Source of the DNA: Torreya grandis
Lineage: Eukaryota; Streptophyta; Pinopsida; Cupressales; Taxaceae
Direction: 5' to 3'
Assembly (NCBI GenBank): GCA_037957365.1
Contig: JARHVA010001471.1
Location: 2,672,501 to 2,736,500, forward strand
DNA length: 64,000 bases
Shown piece after piece: positions 12,204 through 23,718 of the stretch. The notes under the pieces are model-generated. The model was not told the origin of the DNA. It saw nothing but the letters and a program-made list of their open reading frames with translations, and searched no databases. Position 1 is the first letter of the stretch; the number at the start of each line of letters is the position of its first letter. Made by a program: the position numbers and the translations under genes.

Positions 12204-13250
12204 ATGGATTCACTCTCTATTAGTCTATTTACACCATTTAATTATCATGAATGGAAACCAAGAATGAAAATCATCTTGCAATCCAAGGGTTACCATCAAA
12301 TTATAATGGGCACTAAGACTGAACCTACTGATTTTGGAGCAAAAATCAAATGGTTTAACTGTTGTGACAAATTTTGTGGACTATTGTGTCTCTCAATCTC
12401 TCCAGATCTACTCTTTCACATTGAATCTACCAAAACACTTACTGACGTGTGGACCACACTGTCCAAGCTCTTTGGAGTGTAGGATGTGATGAGAGGACAT
12501 GAGATGGAAAATGAGCTCATCAGATTGAGCCCAGATGACTTCGACGCTCTTCAAAAAAATATACCAAGTTTATAATTTTGAGATTGCAGTTGAAAGTATG
12601 TGGAATTGATAAGAAAGACAAACAACTTATTTTGTTTATACTCTCTAAACTGGGTCTTGAATATTTTATATTTGTGTCCACTTTTCATGTCATTAAGAGT
12701 GCTCTTGACACTGCATGGAAGATGCCTTCTTTAGATACCTTTATTTCCGACCTGATTTAGGAGCAAGATAAGTTGATACAGATGGGCACAATGAAGTTAT
12801 CTAAATCTCATGTATTAGTTGCTGAGAAAGATAAGGATTCTAATAGTAGAGAGAGAAAGTAGAGAAAGAAAAATGTTGAGAAGGGTGAAAATCTTTCCAC
12901 CTCCAAATCAATCAATGTGACCTCTTCTTCCAGTCATAAGCCTAAGAAAGATTGGATCAAATGTGGGCATTGATTAGGTAAGCATGATGAGAGTAAATTT
13001 TTGAAGAAATAAATTGACCACCTTACTAGCCTTCTTATTCAGAACAACATAGGTATTCTAGATTCTATCAAACCATCTTCATCAACCCATGAATCCAGTA
13101 AGGGAAATGAATCTAGAAAAGAAAAGGAAAAAGAGAATAGAAGGGGAAACATAAGGGAAAAGTCTTACTATATAGCTTCTCACATTTTACTCCTGACTCT
13201 CCTTTAGATTTTTTAGATTCCTCTTTGAACTCCCTTGTACCTAATGACAC
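12204..13250 (+). pseudogene. Copia gag remnant of the gag-only element
   Basis: Starts at an ATG at 12204 (MDSLSISLFTPFNYHEWKPRM), matching the N-terminus of Copia gag polyproteins (an NY-x-EW-K/R-M core). It stays open for about 93 codons, then hits a stop at 12480. Capsid similarity continues in other frames: LQLKVCGIDKKDKQLILFILSKL, then SDLI and the EQDKLIQMG helix. Near 12955 a broken zinc knuckle reads WIKCGH-LGKHDESKF, with two of its Cys positions altered. A Lys/Ser/Glu-rich tail follows to about 13.16 kb. Gag would package the element RNA. 13.25-13.90 kb holds no recognisable pol, only a Ser/Pro-rich degenerate stretch and the pre-LTR region. Confidence 0.7.
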
Positions 13251-13896
13251 TTCTTAGCCTAAGCATTCTTCTGATATTGACAACTCTTCTTCTATAGATG
13301 ACTATAGCAGTGAAATGGATACACCTCCACCATCTCCTTGTCACCTTCCAAATATTCAAGAGTTAGTTCTTGACCCACCTACCTCTGGTCTACATTTGAC
13401 ATTACAGGGTAATGGTCTACTGATCCAAGACACATCATACATCAGGTAGTCTATTCTACAGTTACAAAGAATTTCACAGACCTTCTTCACCTCTACTTCT
13501 ATTGCACCATCTTGGCATAGAGTAGTTGGGCCACCTACCTCGTAGTATGAGGATCATTCCTTTCATAGGAATTATACCTTGGTTGAAGATCTATCAGGCA
13601 CTTGGCAGACAAACTCATTGTTCTAGGGTAATCCACTCTTCACTACATCTACTTCTGATTCACAGTCACTTCCAAGCATTTCTTTGGGGGACACTAGATG
13701 GCTACAGTCAATTGTAGACCTTAGTGGGGCTTTATAGCCTCTTCTTTTCTTTGCTCTCTTTTTTGGGAGGAGTTTTTTTCCTACAAGTTTTCTCCTTTAT
13801 CTCAATTAATGAGAGTTACATTATACTTGGGTACCTCATCAAGCCTCATTACCGGGATCCAATTATTGTATCCACCTAACCTACGCTTCACAGGGG

Positions 13897-14192
13897 TGTT
13901 AGTGTAGGCTTTTCCCACCTAATAGTTTTACCTACACCTCTTTTCAACTTACTTAGGTTAGTTAATTAAGTCATTAGGGATCATTTACTTTTAAGGGGGT
14001 CCTAATTATGAGTTAGGATTTTACCTTTTTGTTGACATAATCTCCCCCTATATGTATTTTTTTTTCTTAAAGTGGTTAATGCAAAAAATTTCTTTGTAAA
14101 ATTTTCTTATTTTTGAAGCTCTCATTCTACCTCTATAGGAATTTGATATTCATCACGTGGTCACTATTCAAAGATATTGACAAAATATATCA
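13897..14192 (+). repeat. 3' LTR of the gag-only Copia element
   Basis: TGTTAGTGTAGG to ATATATCA, preceded by a GGGG run that serves as the end of the polypurine tract and followed by TSD CTATC. Confidence 0.85.
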
Positions 14193-14197
14193 CTATC

Positions 14198-15592
14198 AAT
14201 ATGCAAGTTGTACTTGTCTATGATCGTATAAGGTCTTGATAGTCTTGAAATATCTTATAATACAATTAAAAGACTGTGTCTAGGTCTTAGAAGTTAGTCT
14301 AAGTGAGTTTAAGGTACAAGTTTTTGGCATAGAGACCATTGTCGATTCCTTCAATCGACATCGATCTCAGTGACCAACTTTGATTTGTTACAATCATCAT
14401 CAATCCATGTGGCTCAGTCGAGAGCTCAAACAAAAAATTAGTCGAGAGCTTTGTGGGGTACGCATCCCACTGCATGTGTCATTATGTGATCAATAGGAAT
14501 CTAAGAGGGGAGATTAGTAATGTATTAGTGTGATAAAAACTAAACAAAAACACAATAATAAAGCTAACACCTCAAACCTAGGCACTCAAGGAGCAAGAGA
14601 ATAATCCAAGTAACCATTAATAAAAGACAAGATAACTATTATTTACCTTCCATGAAAGCAAGAGTTGTATGTTGGCCATGGAGGAATGTGCTCGGTCGTG
14701 TGATCAAGAAATATTTGGCAATGGTGTTCTTTGCATCATCTCTCTTTGTCACCTTGGTAATGTTGGGATTGGCTTTGGCTTTGGCTTGGTTCTTTCAACA
14801 AATAAATATTATAACACTACATAACAAAGGTCTTTGAAGGCATTTTTGCATCAGAACATTACACCAAAAGAGCTTCTTGAAGGTATTTTTACATCATAAC
14901 ATTACACCAAAAGATTTTATTGAACAATGGGTGAAGCTTTGTATTTATAGCCTTCCAAACTAACCCTAACTCAAGTGCAGTTAGGTTTAATTTAACTATG
15001 GTTAAGTTTGGGAGGGGACAAACCATTAATATTTTCAATTAATAGGCATGCCTAAAAAATCTTGAGATTTTTTGATATTTTGTGAGTTCTTGACAACTAA
15101 CAAAAAATGATGTCATGATGGTGACATTATTTCAGATATTTGTATAATGTCATGATGATGTCATCAATTTAAATTTATGAATTTAAAAAAATATAAATTC
15201 AACAATTAATTAGCCATGTGCTTTTCACTTATGCATTTAATTGTGTTTAACCAATTAAGCAGCCTTGATCAAGTTAAGTGGCATTTCTAAATTTTGACAA
15301 GTTATATCTCACACATGGTCGAAAAGGTCAATTTGCTAGGTCACAACTTGACTGAAGATGAATTAGAGGAAGATAATGATTGCATACATTGCATTGCTCT
15401 AGTTAAGAATAATTTGATGCAGTTTAGAAGATACACGTGATGTGTGTTAATGAATTAGAACATTATTGTGATTTCTAGGCTTAACAAGCATTGTTTTCAA
15501 GAAGTCACTCCAGTATCCATTTAGACTCAGAAGTGGCCAAAAATAAGTGTCCATAAATATAATATTAAATCAAATATGGATCACGTTACATA
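14198..15592. other. Intergenic sequence, nothing recognised
   Basis: AT-rich stretch between two LTR elements. The one short plus-strand open frame (14652-14837) encodes a hydrophobic segment but has no family motif. No RNA gene or repeat was recognised. Confidence 0.4.
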
Positions 15593-15597
15593 TATTA

Positions 15598-16487
15598 TAT
15601 TGAGTTGTGGAGTTAAAAGCTTCACTGAATGTGCAAATGTGGAGGTTGCTGGGTTACACAGTAACAGACATCGGTCAGAGCCAACTGACATCAGTTAGGG
15701 GTCAGCCGACATCGGTTATCTTCAGCTACACAATAACTGACATCGGTTATGGTCGGTCGGCATCGGTCAGACAGGAACTGACATCAGTCACCTGTGTGTT
15801 TCCAGAACTGTTGTTCTAATTTTAGATGAACAATTAATTTGCATGTAAAGACTAATTTTAGTCTTGAGTCTGCGTTTCTAATTATTGTTTGCTTTGGGTT
15901 CTATTTAAGAGACCCATGGGGCTATATTGTAATTAAGGATCAGGATTAGATCCTCATGTGTAAGATCTAGAAGGCCTGCAAGAGTGCAAGATCAGGAAGA
16001 TCTACAGGTAAGCAAGATCAATTAGATCTGTAGGGTGCAAGATCAAGTAGATCTACAATGTGCAAGATCAAGAAGATCTGTGGGGAAATTGTAGGCAAAA
16101 CAACTATTGAGTTGATTGTCACAAGTAGGAAAAACAATCATTGAGTTGATTGTCACAAGGAGGAGGCAACAACAATTGGGTTGATTGTCACTGGAGGGAA
16201 CAACTCAGTGTTGAGTTGGTTGTAATTGATTGAGAGAGAGAACTCTTGAGAGAGAATTACTGTACACCCAAGAGGTGTGGAAGAGAGTGAGATTTATTCA
16301 TTGTATTTCTTTCTGAAAGAGTTTAATACAATATTTTATTGTTTCTCGTATCTCTTATTTTATGCTGCTTCTGATTTCTAGTTACTTATTACTTTTGATT
16401 TAATTCCATGTTTAGTTGCTTATACAAAAGTAATCAATTGAGCTCTAAGGTATTAACAAGTGGTATCAGAGCTAAATGATCTTAACA
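15598..16487 (+). repeat. 5' LTR of the outer pol-deleted Copia element
   Basis: Begins TATTGAGTTGTGG (partner begins TGTTGAGTTGTGG) and ends CTTAACA. U3 holds a cluster of about seven copies of a GACATCGGTYA-like motif (15660-15795). The last 35 bp contain an extra internal copy of the primer-binding sequence (16461-16472). Confidence 0.9.
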
Positions 16488-16489
16488 GG

Positions 16490-16500
16490 TGGTATCAGAG
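16490..16500 (+). promoter_or_regulatory. Primer-binding site (tRNA-iMet type)
   Basis: TGGTATCAGAG two bases after the LTR end, the standard Copia minus-strand primer site. Confidence 0.85.
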
Positions 16501-16565
16501 TGGGTTAGTGTTTGTTGATTACAGAAGTCACTCTCAGGGGTTTCTGATTGAGTGGGAGTAAAGCA

Positions 16566-18123
16566 ATGGCAGAAAAAAGTAAACTAAAAATAGAGAAATT
16601 CAATGGAAAAAATTATCAATTATGAAGGATGCGGATAGAAGATTATTTGTATCAGAAAGATCTGTACTTACCATTGGGTGGTGTTTCAAGAAAGCCCACA
16701 AATATGCAAGATGAAGAATGAAATGTTCTTGATAGAAAGGCTCTTAGATCTATAAGGTTGAGCCTGGCATCGTCTGTGATTTCCAACTTATCATAGAAAA
16801 AGACAACGGTAGAGTTAATGGATACTTTGGCAAATTTATATGAAAAACCCTCAGCTTTGAATAAGGTATTTCTTATTAAGCAATTATTTAATTTGCAAAT
16901 ATAGGAAGGTGGATCTGTATATAGTCATCTTAGTGATTTTCATGGATTAGTAAATCAGTTAAATTCAGTCAAAATAGTTTTTTATGATGAAAATAAGGCT
17001 CTCTTAATCTTATGCTCTTTGCCTAAAAGTTGGAATAGTTTAGTAATGACAGTTAGTAATACTGCATCTGCTTCAAATATCTTGAAAGTTGATGATGTTG
17101 TTAGTGTAATCTTGAATGAAAAAATTTACAGAAAAAATACAGGGGAAACATCAGGTAATGCTTTAAGTGTTGAAAGCAGGGGATGACAAAGAGAGAAGAG
17201 CAAACAAGAGAAATCAAGGTCAGAGATAGGCAGTAGATCCAAATCCAAAAATAGAGGAATAACCTGCTGGAATTGTGGAAAGAAAGGACATGCAAAGAAA
17301 GATTATTGGTTGAAAGAAGATCAGCATGAAGGTAATAAAGAGGCAAATGATGCAGGTATTGTTGCACAGGATGCTCTTATATTTTCTTTGGATAGTCAGG
17401 TAGAATCATGGGTTTTAGATTCTGGTGCTTCTTTCCATGCAACTCCAAATAGAGAATTTTTCAATGATTATGTCCATGGAGACTTTGGAAAAATTTATTT
17501 AGGGGATGGTGAGCCTTGTCAAATTGTTGGCAAAATAAAAGTGCAGCTAAAATTGTAGAATGGCAACACATAGGTGTTGAAAGATGTCATGCATGTACCC
17601 ATCTTGAAGAGGAATCTGATTTCTATAAGAAAGTTGGATGATGAGGGTTGCATAGTAACTCTCACAGCTGAATCTTAAAAAGTTTCCAATGGTGCACTTG
17701 TTTTAGTAAGAGATAAGAAAGTAGGTACACTTTATCTATCTACTTGTATTACTAATTTTCCTTCTATTTTATCTACTTCAGATGTAGATGCAAAGATGTG
17801 GCTCTGTAGGCTTGGTCACATGAGTGAGAAGAGAATAGATGTTCTTAAGTCAAAAGGTAAGCTTTTAAATTTGAAAATCATAGATCTAGATTTTTGTGAG
17901 CATTGTATTTTTGAGAAATAAGAGAAAGTGAGGTTTCACAAAACTGGGTCAATAAAAAAGAAGCACAGGTTGGAGCTTGTTCACACAGACGTGTGGGGAC
18001 CAGCTCAGGGAGCTTCTATTGGAGGATCACAGTATTATATTTCTTTCATTGATGATGCTACAAGAAAGGTATGGGTTTATTGCATAAAGAGGAAATTTGA
18101 TGTTTTTGACACATTTAAGAACT
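16566..18123 (+). pseudogene. Copia gag, protease and N-terminal integrase (outer element)
   Basis: Starts at the ATG at 16566 (MAEKSKLKIEKFNGKNYQL). Gag has the usual FNGxNYQ-WR start, then LADLYEKPSALNKVFL-type and LILCSLPKSWNSLV-type capsid motifs. A zinc knuckle at 17268-17312 reads CWNCGKKGHAKKDYW, with its last Cys changed to Tyr. Protease follows at 17405 (WVLDSGASFHATPN, active-site DSG intact). The integrase zinc-binding part (WLCRLGHMS to CEHC) runs to about 17915, and then the first catalytic Asp (LVHTDVWGP) and FIDDATRKVWVY. The reading breaks off at DTFKN, before the second Asp and the Glu. Eight or more stops interrupt it. Confidence 0.8.
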
Positions 18124-18249
18124 GAAAAGCTTTGGTTTTCAATGAGAAGGTGATGTACAGTGATCAGCTCAAGAGGCTGAATAATTTTAAGCATGGCAAT
18201 TTGGATGAGGTTGTGATCCAAAATGAGCTCATGGGTAAAAATCATCACT

Positions 18250-18400
18250 CACAAGAAAACACAGACACCGACGTCAGTCAGGCAGAGACCGACGTCGATC
18301 AGGTAAGAACCAATGTCGGTCAGGTGGAAATCGACGTTGGTCATGTGGAAACTGACGTCGATCAGGTCGGTCAGGTGGAACCGACGTCAGTTTGGTGCAG
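18250..18400 (+). repeat. ACCGACGTCGGT-type repeat inside the coding linker
   Basis: About eight copies of a motif near ACCGACGTCGGTCAGG, encoding TDV/ETDVDQV-like units. The core ACCGACGTCGGT is a perfect palindrome. The same motif family fills U3 of this element's LTRs and of its nested relative. Confidence 0.75.
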
Positions 18401-19133
18401 ACTGAGAGATGATCGAGATCGGTCACTATCAGAAGAAAATTTGGGCAGACAGCACGCTGTGAATGAGTCTCAAATGCCCATGAGGAGGTTTAAAAGAGTA
18501 AATAAACCTCTAATTTCTTATTCCCCTTCTTTATACTACTTATTGCTCACTGATGGTGGAGAACCAGGAAGTTTTGAAGAGGCAATGCAGGTAGAATATA
18601 TAAAATAGTGGGAGCATGGCATGAGTAAGGAAATTGATTCCTTGGAAGAGAACCAAACGTGGGATTTGGTTGACTTGCTAGCTAGAAAGAAAGCACTGAA
18701 AAATGAATGGGTTCACAGGTTAAAGGAAGGAGAGAATGGATATGTGAGACATAAGGCCAGGTTATATGGTCTTGAGCATGCTCCAAGACAATGGTATTTG
18801 AAGTTTGACAAGTTTATGACAGAGTATAGCTTTAGTCAATGTCAATCTAACCATTGTGTTTATTTTATCAGATTGGATAATAGTAGCTATATTATTCTGT
18901 TACTATATGTAGTGTATATGCTTGTTGCAAGTTCACACATGCAGAAAATTACTGAGCTGAAGGTAAAATTAGCTCAGACATTTGCCATGAAGGATTTAGG
19001 AGCAGCAAAGAAAATCCTTGGCATGAGTATTTCTAGAGATAGTGAAAATCACAGGTTTATTTTATCTCAAGAAAATTATGTGAATAAGGTAGTGGAGAGG
19101 TTCAATTTGCAGAATGCAAAATCAGTAAGCACA

Positions 19134-19138
19134 CCTAT
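19134..19138. other. Target-site duplication CCTAT of the nested element
   Basis: CCTAT here and again at 23714-23718. Removing the insert restores the RT/RNase H reading from SVSTP into the next conserved residues. Confidence 0.9.
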
Positions 19139-19959
19139 TGTCAGGATTAGGAGCACAATTGATTACCATATACAAGCAACTAAATGTGGAATTTAACCAA
19201 AAGCAACAAGTAACTAGAAATCATAAACAACACAGAATTTGAGAGACAATACAATCTTGTATTCAACTCATCCAGAAAGAAAATACAATAGAGAAGATGC
19301 AACACTCTTCTCACACCTCTGAGGCTTCCCACACCTCTAGGACTTCTAGTAATTCTCAATCAAGAGTTTTCTTTCTCAATTACAGTCACAACAATCAACT
19401 CAAACACAGAGTTGTTGTTCACCTCCAACTAGTCAGTAACAATAATGCCAGTACCAAGTACTCCACGTACTCCAAGTAGATCTCTTTGATCTTGCAATAA
19501 CCTACAAATCAATGACATTACTTACCATGTAGATCTTCTCCCTGATCTTGCACAACCTGCAGATCAACCTGATCTTATAATTGGAAGGATCTCTTCCTTG
19601 TCCTTAATTACAATACAGCCCATGAGTCTATTAAATAGATCTCATGCAAACAATAATTAGACTTTCCAATTACAATAATTAGAAACACAACTCAAGACTA
19701 AAATTAGCCTTTAACATGCAAACTGGCCATTCAACAAACTAACTGTTCGTGTAACTAACAGTTTTGGAATGCACAGGCGACCGACGTCAGTCCCTGTCTG
19801 CCTAGAGATAACTGACATCATTCGATCCTAACCGATGTCAATTGCTTTGCTCACTGGATATAACCGATGTCAATTGATCAGATCGATGTCGGTTGCTCTG
19901 CACTCAACACCCTCCTCCAATTTGCATCTTGGTGAAGCTTTTAGCTCCACACCCTAACA
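19139..19959 (-). repeat. 3' LTR of the nested Copia element
   Basis: On the minus strand runs TGTTAGGGTGTGG to CCTGACA. Matches 22892-23713 and, in inverse sense, the outer LTRs. It contains the GACATCGGT-type motif cluster (19780-19910). Confidence 0.9.
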
Positions 19960-20047
19960 ATCTCCCACTTGGAGATAAATAGTTGCACCTGTACCTGTAC
20001 CTATACATCATCTAATTTTGTTTCCTGGCTTATATCCCTCTTCAAGC

Positions 20048-22681
20048 TCAATCTTGAAGACCAACCACCAGACAACCTATGGTGCTCCACCTGTCATCCA
20101 AGTAACCTGCCATATCTGATTCTACATACCCATGTAGAGAAGTGTTTGAACCTGCATCACATGTTACCCTGCTGTTGGTCTCTCTCAGATACCTGAGAAT
20201 CCACTGAACTGCTCTCCAGTGATTCTTTCCTAGATTGACCACAAACTTTCTGACATCACCCACTGCTTGGGCAAACTATGGTCTAGTACACATGTACTTA
20301 ATCTCATCATGTGATTGGGGACACTATTCTGTGAACTGTCCATCCATAGGTGCGCTTGCCTATTTTGCATCCTGCACTACCTTATTCACACAATCATCCT
20401 GAGACAACATCAACCTGTGATCTTCCCTATCTCTAAGAATACTCATGCCAAATAATTTTGCTGCTCCTAAATTTTTCATGACACACCTTTGAACTAACTT
20501 TACCTATAGCTCAGTAACTCCCTATATGTGTGACCCTGTAATAAGCATACACACTACATACAGTAACAAGATAATGTAGCTAATATTATTTAACCTGGTA
20601 AAGAAACCACAATGGTCACACTGACATTGACTAAAGCCATGCTTTGTCATACACCTGTCAAACCTCCATTGTCCTGCAGCTTTCTCAAGACCATATGCCC
20701 TGGCCTTCCGTCTCACGTGTCCATTCTCTCTCTTCTTTAACTCCGCTAAAAACTCTACCAAACCTCTCATTTGGTTCTCTCCCAAGGAATCAACTTCCTC
20801 ATCCATGCCATGCTCCCACCGTTTTCTAGATTCTACCTGCTCTGCTTCTTTAAAACTTTCTAGTTCTTGACCATCAGTGAGCAACAAGTAGTGTAAAGAA
20901 GGGGAATAACAAATTTGAGACTTACTTACCCTTTCAGTCCTCCATGTGGGTGTTTGAGACCGCTTGACAGCTTGTTGTCTGCCCAAAATCTATTTTCTGG
21001 CCGACCCTGGTTTGCACATGACCGATGTCGAATCCTCCTGATCGTCGATGCCAGTTCCCTGACCGATGCCGGTGTCCACCTGTCTACCGATGTCAGTTCT
21101 ACCTAACCGATGCTGGTACTTGTGTTTTCCTATGAGTGATGAATTTTTATCCATGAGCTTACTTTGAATCATAACTTTGTTCAAATTGCCCTGCTCAGAA
21201 TTATTCAGCCCCTGTGACTGATCTCTGTCCGTCATCTTCTCCATAAACACCAAGGCTTTTCTGTTCTTGCCAAAAACATCAAATTTTCTCTTTATGCAAT
21301 AAACTTGATCTTTTCTTGTAGCAGTAGTTTCAAAAAACCTTACTTTATTTTGTTGCTTATAAAAATCTCAATTTATGACTCCCAGATCTGAACTCTTACT
21401 TTTTGACTCAAGAACATGCATCCCCTTCTTATTCATGTGACTAAGCCTACGAAGCCACATCTTCGAATCTACAGCTGAAATAGATAAACTAGAAGGAAAA
21501 TCAGTAATACAAGTAGATAGATAAAGAGTACCTACTTTCTTACCTCTTGCTAAAATAAGTGCACCCTTGGTAACTTTCCAAGAGTCTACTGTGAGAGTTA
21601 CTGTGCATCTCTCATCACCTAACTTTCCTACAGAAATCAAATTCTGCTTCAGAACTGAGACATGCATGACATCCTTCAACACCCATGTGTTGCCCGTCTG
21701 TAATTTCAATCGCACTTCCCCTTTGCCAACTATTTGACAAGGCTTACCATCCCCTAAATAAATATCTCCAAAGTCCCCTTGGACACAATCATGGAAAAAT
21801 GCTCTATTTGGGGTTGCATGGAAAGAGGCACCAGAATCTAAAACCCAAGATTTCACTTTATCCAAAGAAAATACAAGAGCATCATGTGCAACAATATCTG
21901 CAACATTTGCTTCTTTATTTCCTTCATGTTGATTTTCAACCAACCAACAATTTCTCTTTGCATGCCCTTTCTTTCCACAATGCCAGCAGATTTTCCTGCT
22001 AGGCCTGGATCTAGGTCTCCTATTTTTATTTGACTTTCTTTGCTCAATCTTCTCTCTTTGCTTTCCTCTACTTTCAACACTCAAAGCATTCCCTGATGAT
22101 TCACCTGTGTTTTTCCTGTAAATTTCTTCATTCAAGATTACACTAACAACATCATCCACTTTTAAGATATTTGAAGCAGACACTGTATTACTAACTGCCA
22201 TTACCAAACTGTCCCAACTTTCAGGTAAGGAGCACAAGATTAAGAGAGCCTTAATTTCATCATCAAAAATTATATTGACTGAAACTCACTGATTTACTAA
22301 TCCATAGAAATCACTAAGATGACTATGTACCGATCCACCTTCCTGCATTTACAGATTAAATAATTGCTTCATAAGAAATACCTTATTCGAAGCTGAGGGT
22401 TTTTCATATAAATTTGCCAAAGACTCCATTAACTCTACCGTTGTCTTAGCCTGTGATAAGTTGAAAATCACAGAAAATGCCAGGCTCAACCTTATAGTTC
22501 CCAGAGCCTTCCGATCAAGAACCTTCCATTCTTTATCTTTCATATCCGTGGGCTTGCATGCAACTCCACCCAACGGTAAGTATGGATCTTTCTAATACAG
22601 ATAATCTTCTATTTGCATCCTCCATAATTGATAATTCGTGCCATTGAATTTCTTCATTCTTAACTTACTTTCTTCTGCCAT
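20048..22681 (-). pseudogene. Copia gag-pol remnant of the nested element
   Basis: Starts at the minus-strand ATG at 22681 (MAEESKLRMKKFNGTNYQLW). Capsid runs to about 22.1 kb. The zinc knuckle is intact (CWHCGKKGHAKRNCW, near 21.98 kb), as is the protease active site (WVLDSGASFHATPN, near 21.84 kb), and the pre-integrase LRRLSHM block is present. The open frame 21368-22237 (289 residues) is the longest in the window. Integrase is almost wholly missing: KVRF is followed by a scrap and KALVF, the same join as in the host element. RT joins KARA to YGLEKAAGQW and carries YVVCM instead of YVDDM. RNase H stops after DDRWSTIGC and fuses to the terminal GLQD, a further private deletion. Confidence 0.85.
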
Positions 22682-22877
22682 TGCTATACTCTCACTCAAA
22701 TAGAAACCTCTATGAGTGACCTATAATCAAAACACAAACCCCTGCTCCCTGCAACCTGGCTCTGTGAACCTGCACCGAACCAACAACCTTGGCTCTGATA
22801 AATCTATCCACCAAACCAACACCCTGGCTCTGATACCAATTTTTTAGTGGTATCACTGCATGAAACCAGAAACCTAA

Positions 22878-22889
22878 GCTCGGATACCA
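22878..22889 (-). promoter_or_regulatory. Primer-binding site of the nested Copia element
   Basis: Minus strand TGGTATCCGAGC, one mismatch from the tRNA-iMet site, two bases after the LTR end. Confidence 0.85.
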
Positions 22890-22891
22890 CT

Positions 22892-23713
22892 TGTAAGGAT
22901 TAGGAAGCACAATTGATTACCATATACAAGCAACTAAATGCGGAATTTAACCAGAAGCAACAAGTAACTAGAAATCAAAAACAACACAAAATTTTAGAGA
23001 CAATACAATCTTGTATTCAACTCATCCAGAAAGAAAATATAATAGAGAAGATGCCAGACTCTTCTCACACCTCTGAGGCTTCTCACACCTCTAGGACTTC
23101 TAATAATTCTCAATCAAGAGTTTTCTCTCTCAATTACGTTCACAACAATCAATTCAAACACAGAGTTGTTGTTCATCTCCAACCAGTCAGTAACAATACT
23201 GCCAATACCAAGTACTCCACATACTCCAAGTAGATCTCCCTGATCTTGCAACAACCTGCAAATCAATGACATTACTTACCATGTAGATCTTCTCCCTGAT
23301 CTTGCACAATCTGCAGATCAACCTGATCTTACAATTGGAAGGATCTCTTCCTTGTCCTTAATTACAATACAGCCCATGAGTCTATTATATAGATCTCATG
23401 TAAACAATAATTAGACTTTCCAATTACAATAATTAGAAACACAACTCAAGACTAAAATTAGCCTTTAACATGCAAACTGGCCGTTCAACAAACTAACTGT
23501 TCATGTAACTAACAGTTCTAAAATGCATAGGCGACTGACGTCAGTCCCTGTCTGCCTGAAAATGACCAACGTCGGTCGATCCTGATCGATGTCGGTTGCT
23601 TTGCTCAGTGGATATGACCAACGTCGATAGATCAGACCGATGTCGGTTGCTCTATACTCAGCACCCTCCTCCAATTTGCATCCTGGTGAAGCTTTTAGCT
23701 CCACACCCTAACA
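22892..23713 (-). repeat. 5' LTR of the nested Copia element
   Basis: Minus strand TGTTAGGGTGTGG to CCTTACA. Motif cluster of GACGTCGGT type at 23530-23655. It lacks the internal primer-binding copy seen near the end of the outer LTRs. Confidence 0.9.
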
Positions 23714-23718
23714 CCTAT

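Larger units (their letters stand above)
10133..14192 (+). mobile_element. Complete 4-kb gag-only Copia LTR element
   Basis: LTRs of 297 and 296 bp start TGTTAGTGTAGG, and the right copy ends in CA. The element is flanked by a perfect 5-bp duplication CTATC (10128-10132 and 14193-14197). A Met-initiator-type PBS with two G-to-A changes follows the left LTR, and a GGGG polypurine run precedes the right LTR. The interior has a long non-coding leader with minisatellites and a broken gag. No protease, integrase or RT is visible. This is the structure described as TR-GAG, a non-autonomous LTR element. Its 3' sequence just before the LTR is related to that of the pol-bearing fragment at 61-62.5 kb. 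Confidence 0.85.
18124..19138 (+). pseudogene. Copia pol after the integrase deletion: linker and truncated RT (outer element)
   Basis: Directly after DTFKN the sequence jumps to KALVFNEKVMYSDQ, which in complete relatives comes after the whole integrase core, so about 250 residues are missing. A repeat-rich linker (ETDVDQV-like units, 18250-18400) leads to the RT start (SYSPSLYYLLLTDGGEPGSFEEAM, then KEIDSLEENQTWDLVDL). At 18750 KARL is joined to YGLEHAPRQWY, skipping the fingers and first catalytic Asp block. The YVDDM box is replaced by YVVYM. The thumb and connection region is long and open (18621-19196). The inserted relative begins at 19139. Confidence 0.8.
19139..23713 (-). mobile_element. 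Nested, inverted member of the same pol-deleted Copia family
   Basis: Minus-strand LTR element of 4575 bp. LTRs are 22892-23713 (5') and 19139-19959 (3'), 822 and 821 bp. PBS lies at 22878-22889 and a PPT (AAGTGGGAGAT on the minus strand) just inside the 3' LTR. Perfect CCTAT duplication. It shares with its host both the integrase-core and RT-palm deletions and the lost YVDD box, and has further deletions of its own. It entered after the outer element had inserted. Confidence 0.92.

Noticed and set aside
16461..16472. TGGTATCAGAGC as the functional primer site of the outer element
   Set aside because: It lies inside both LTRs, so it cannot be the working site. The copy at 16490 follows the true LTR end.
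21685..22002. Plus-strand 105-codon frame within the nested Copia element
   Set aside because: Shadow of the minus-strand gag-protease, which has clear zinc-knuckle and DSG motifs.
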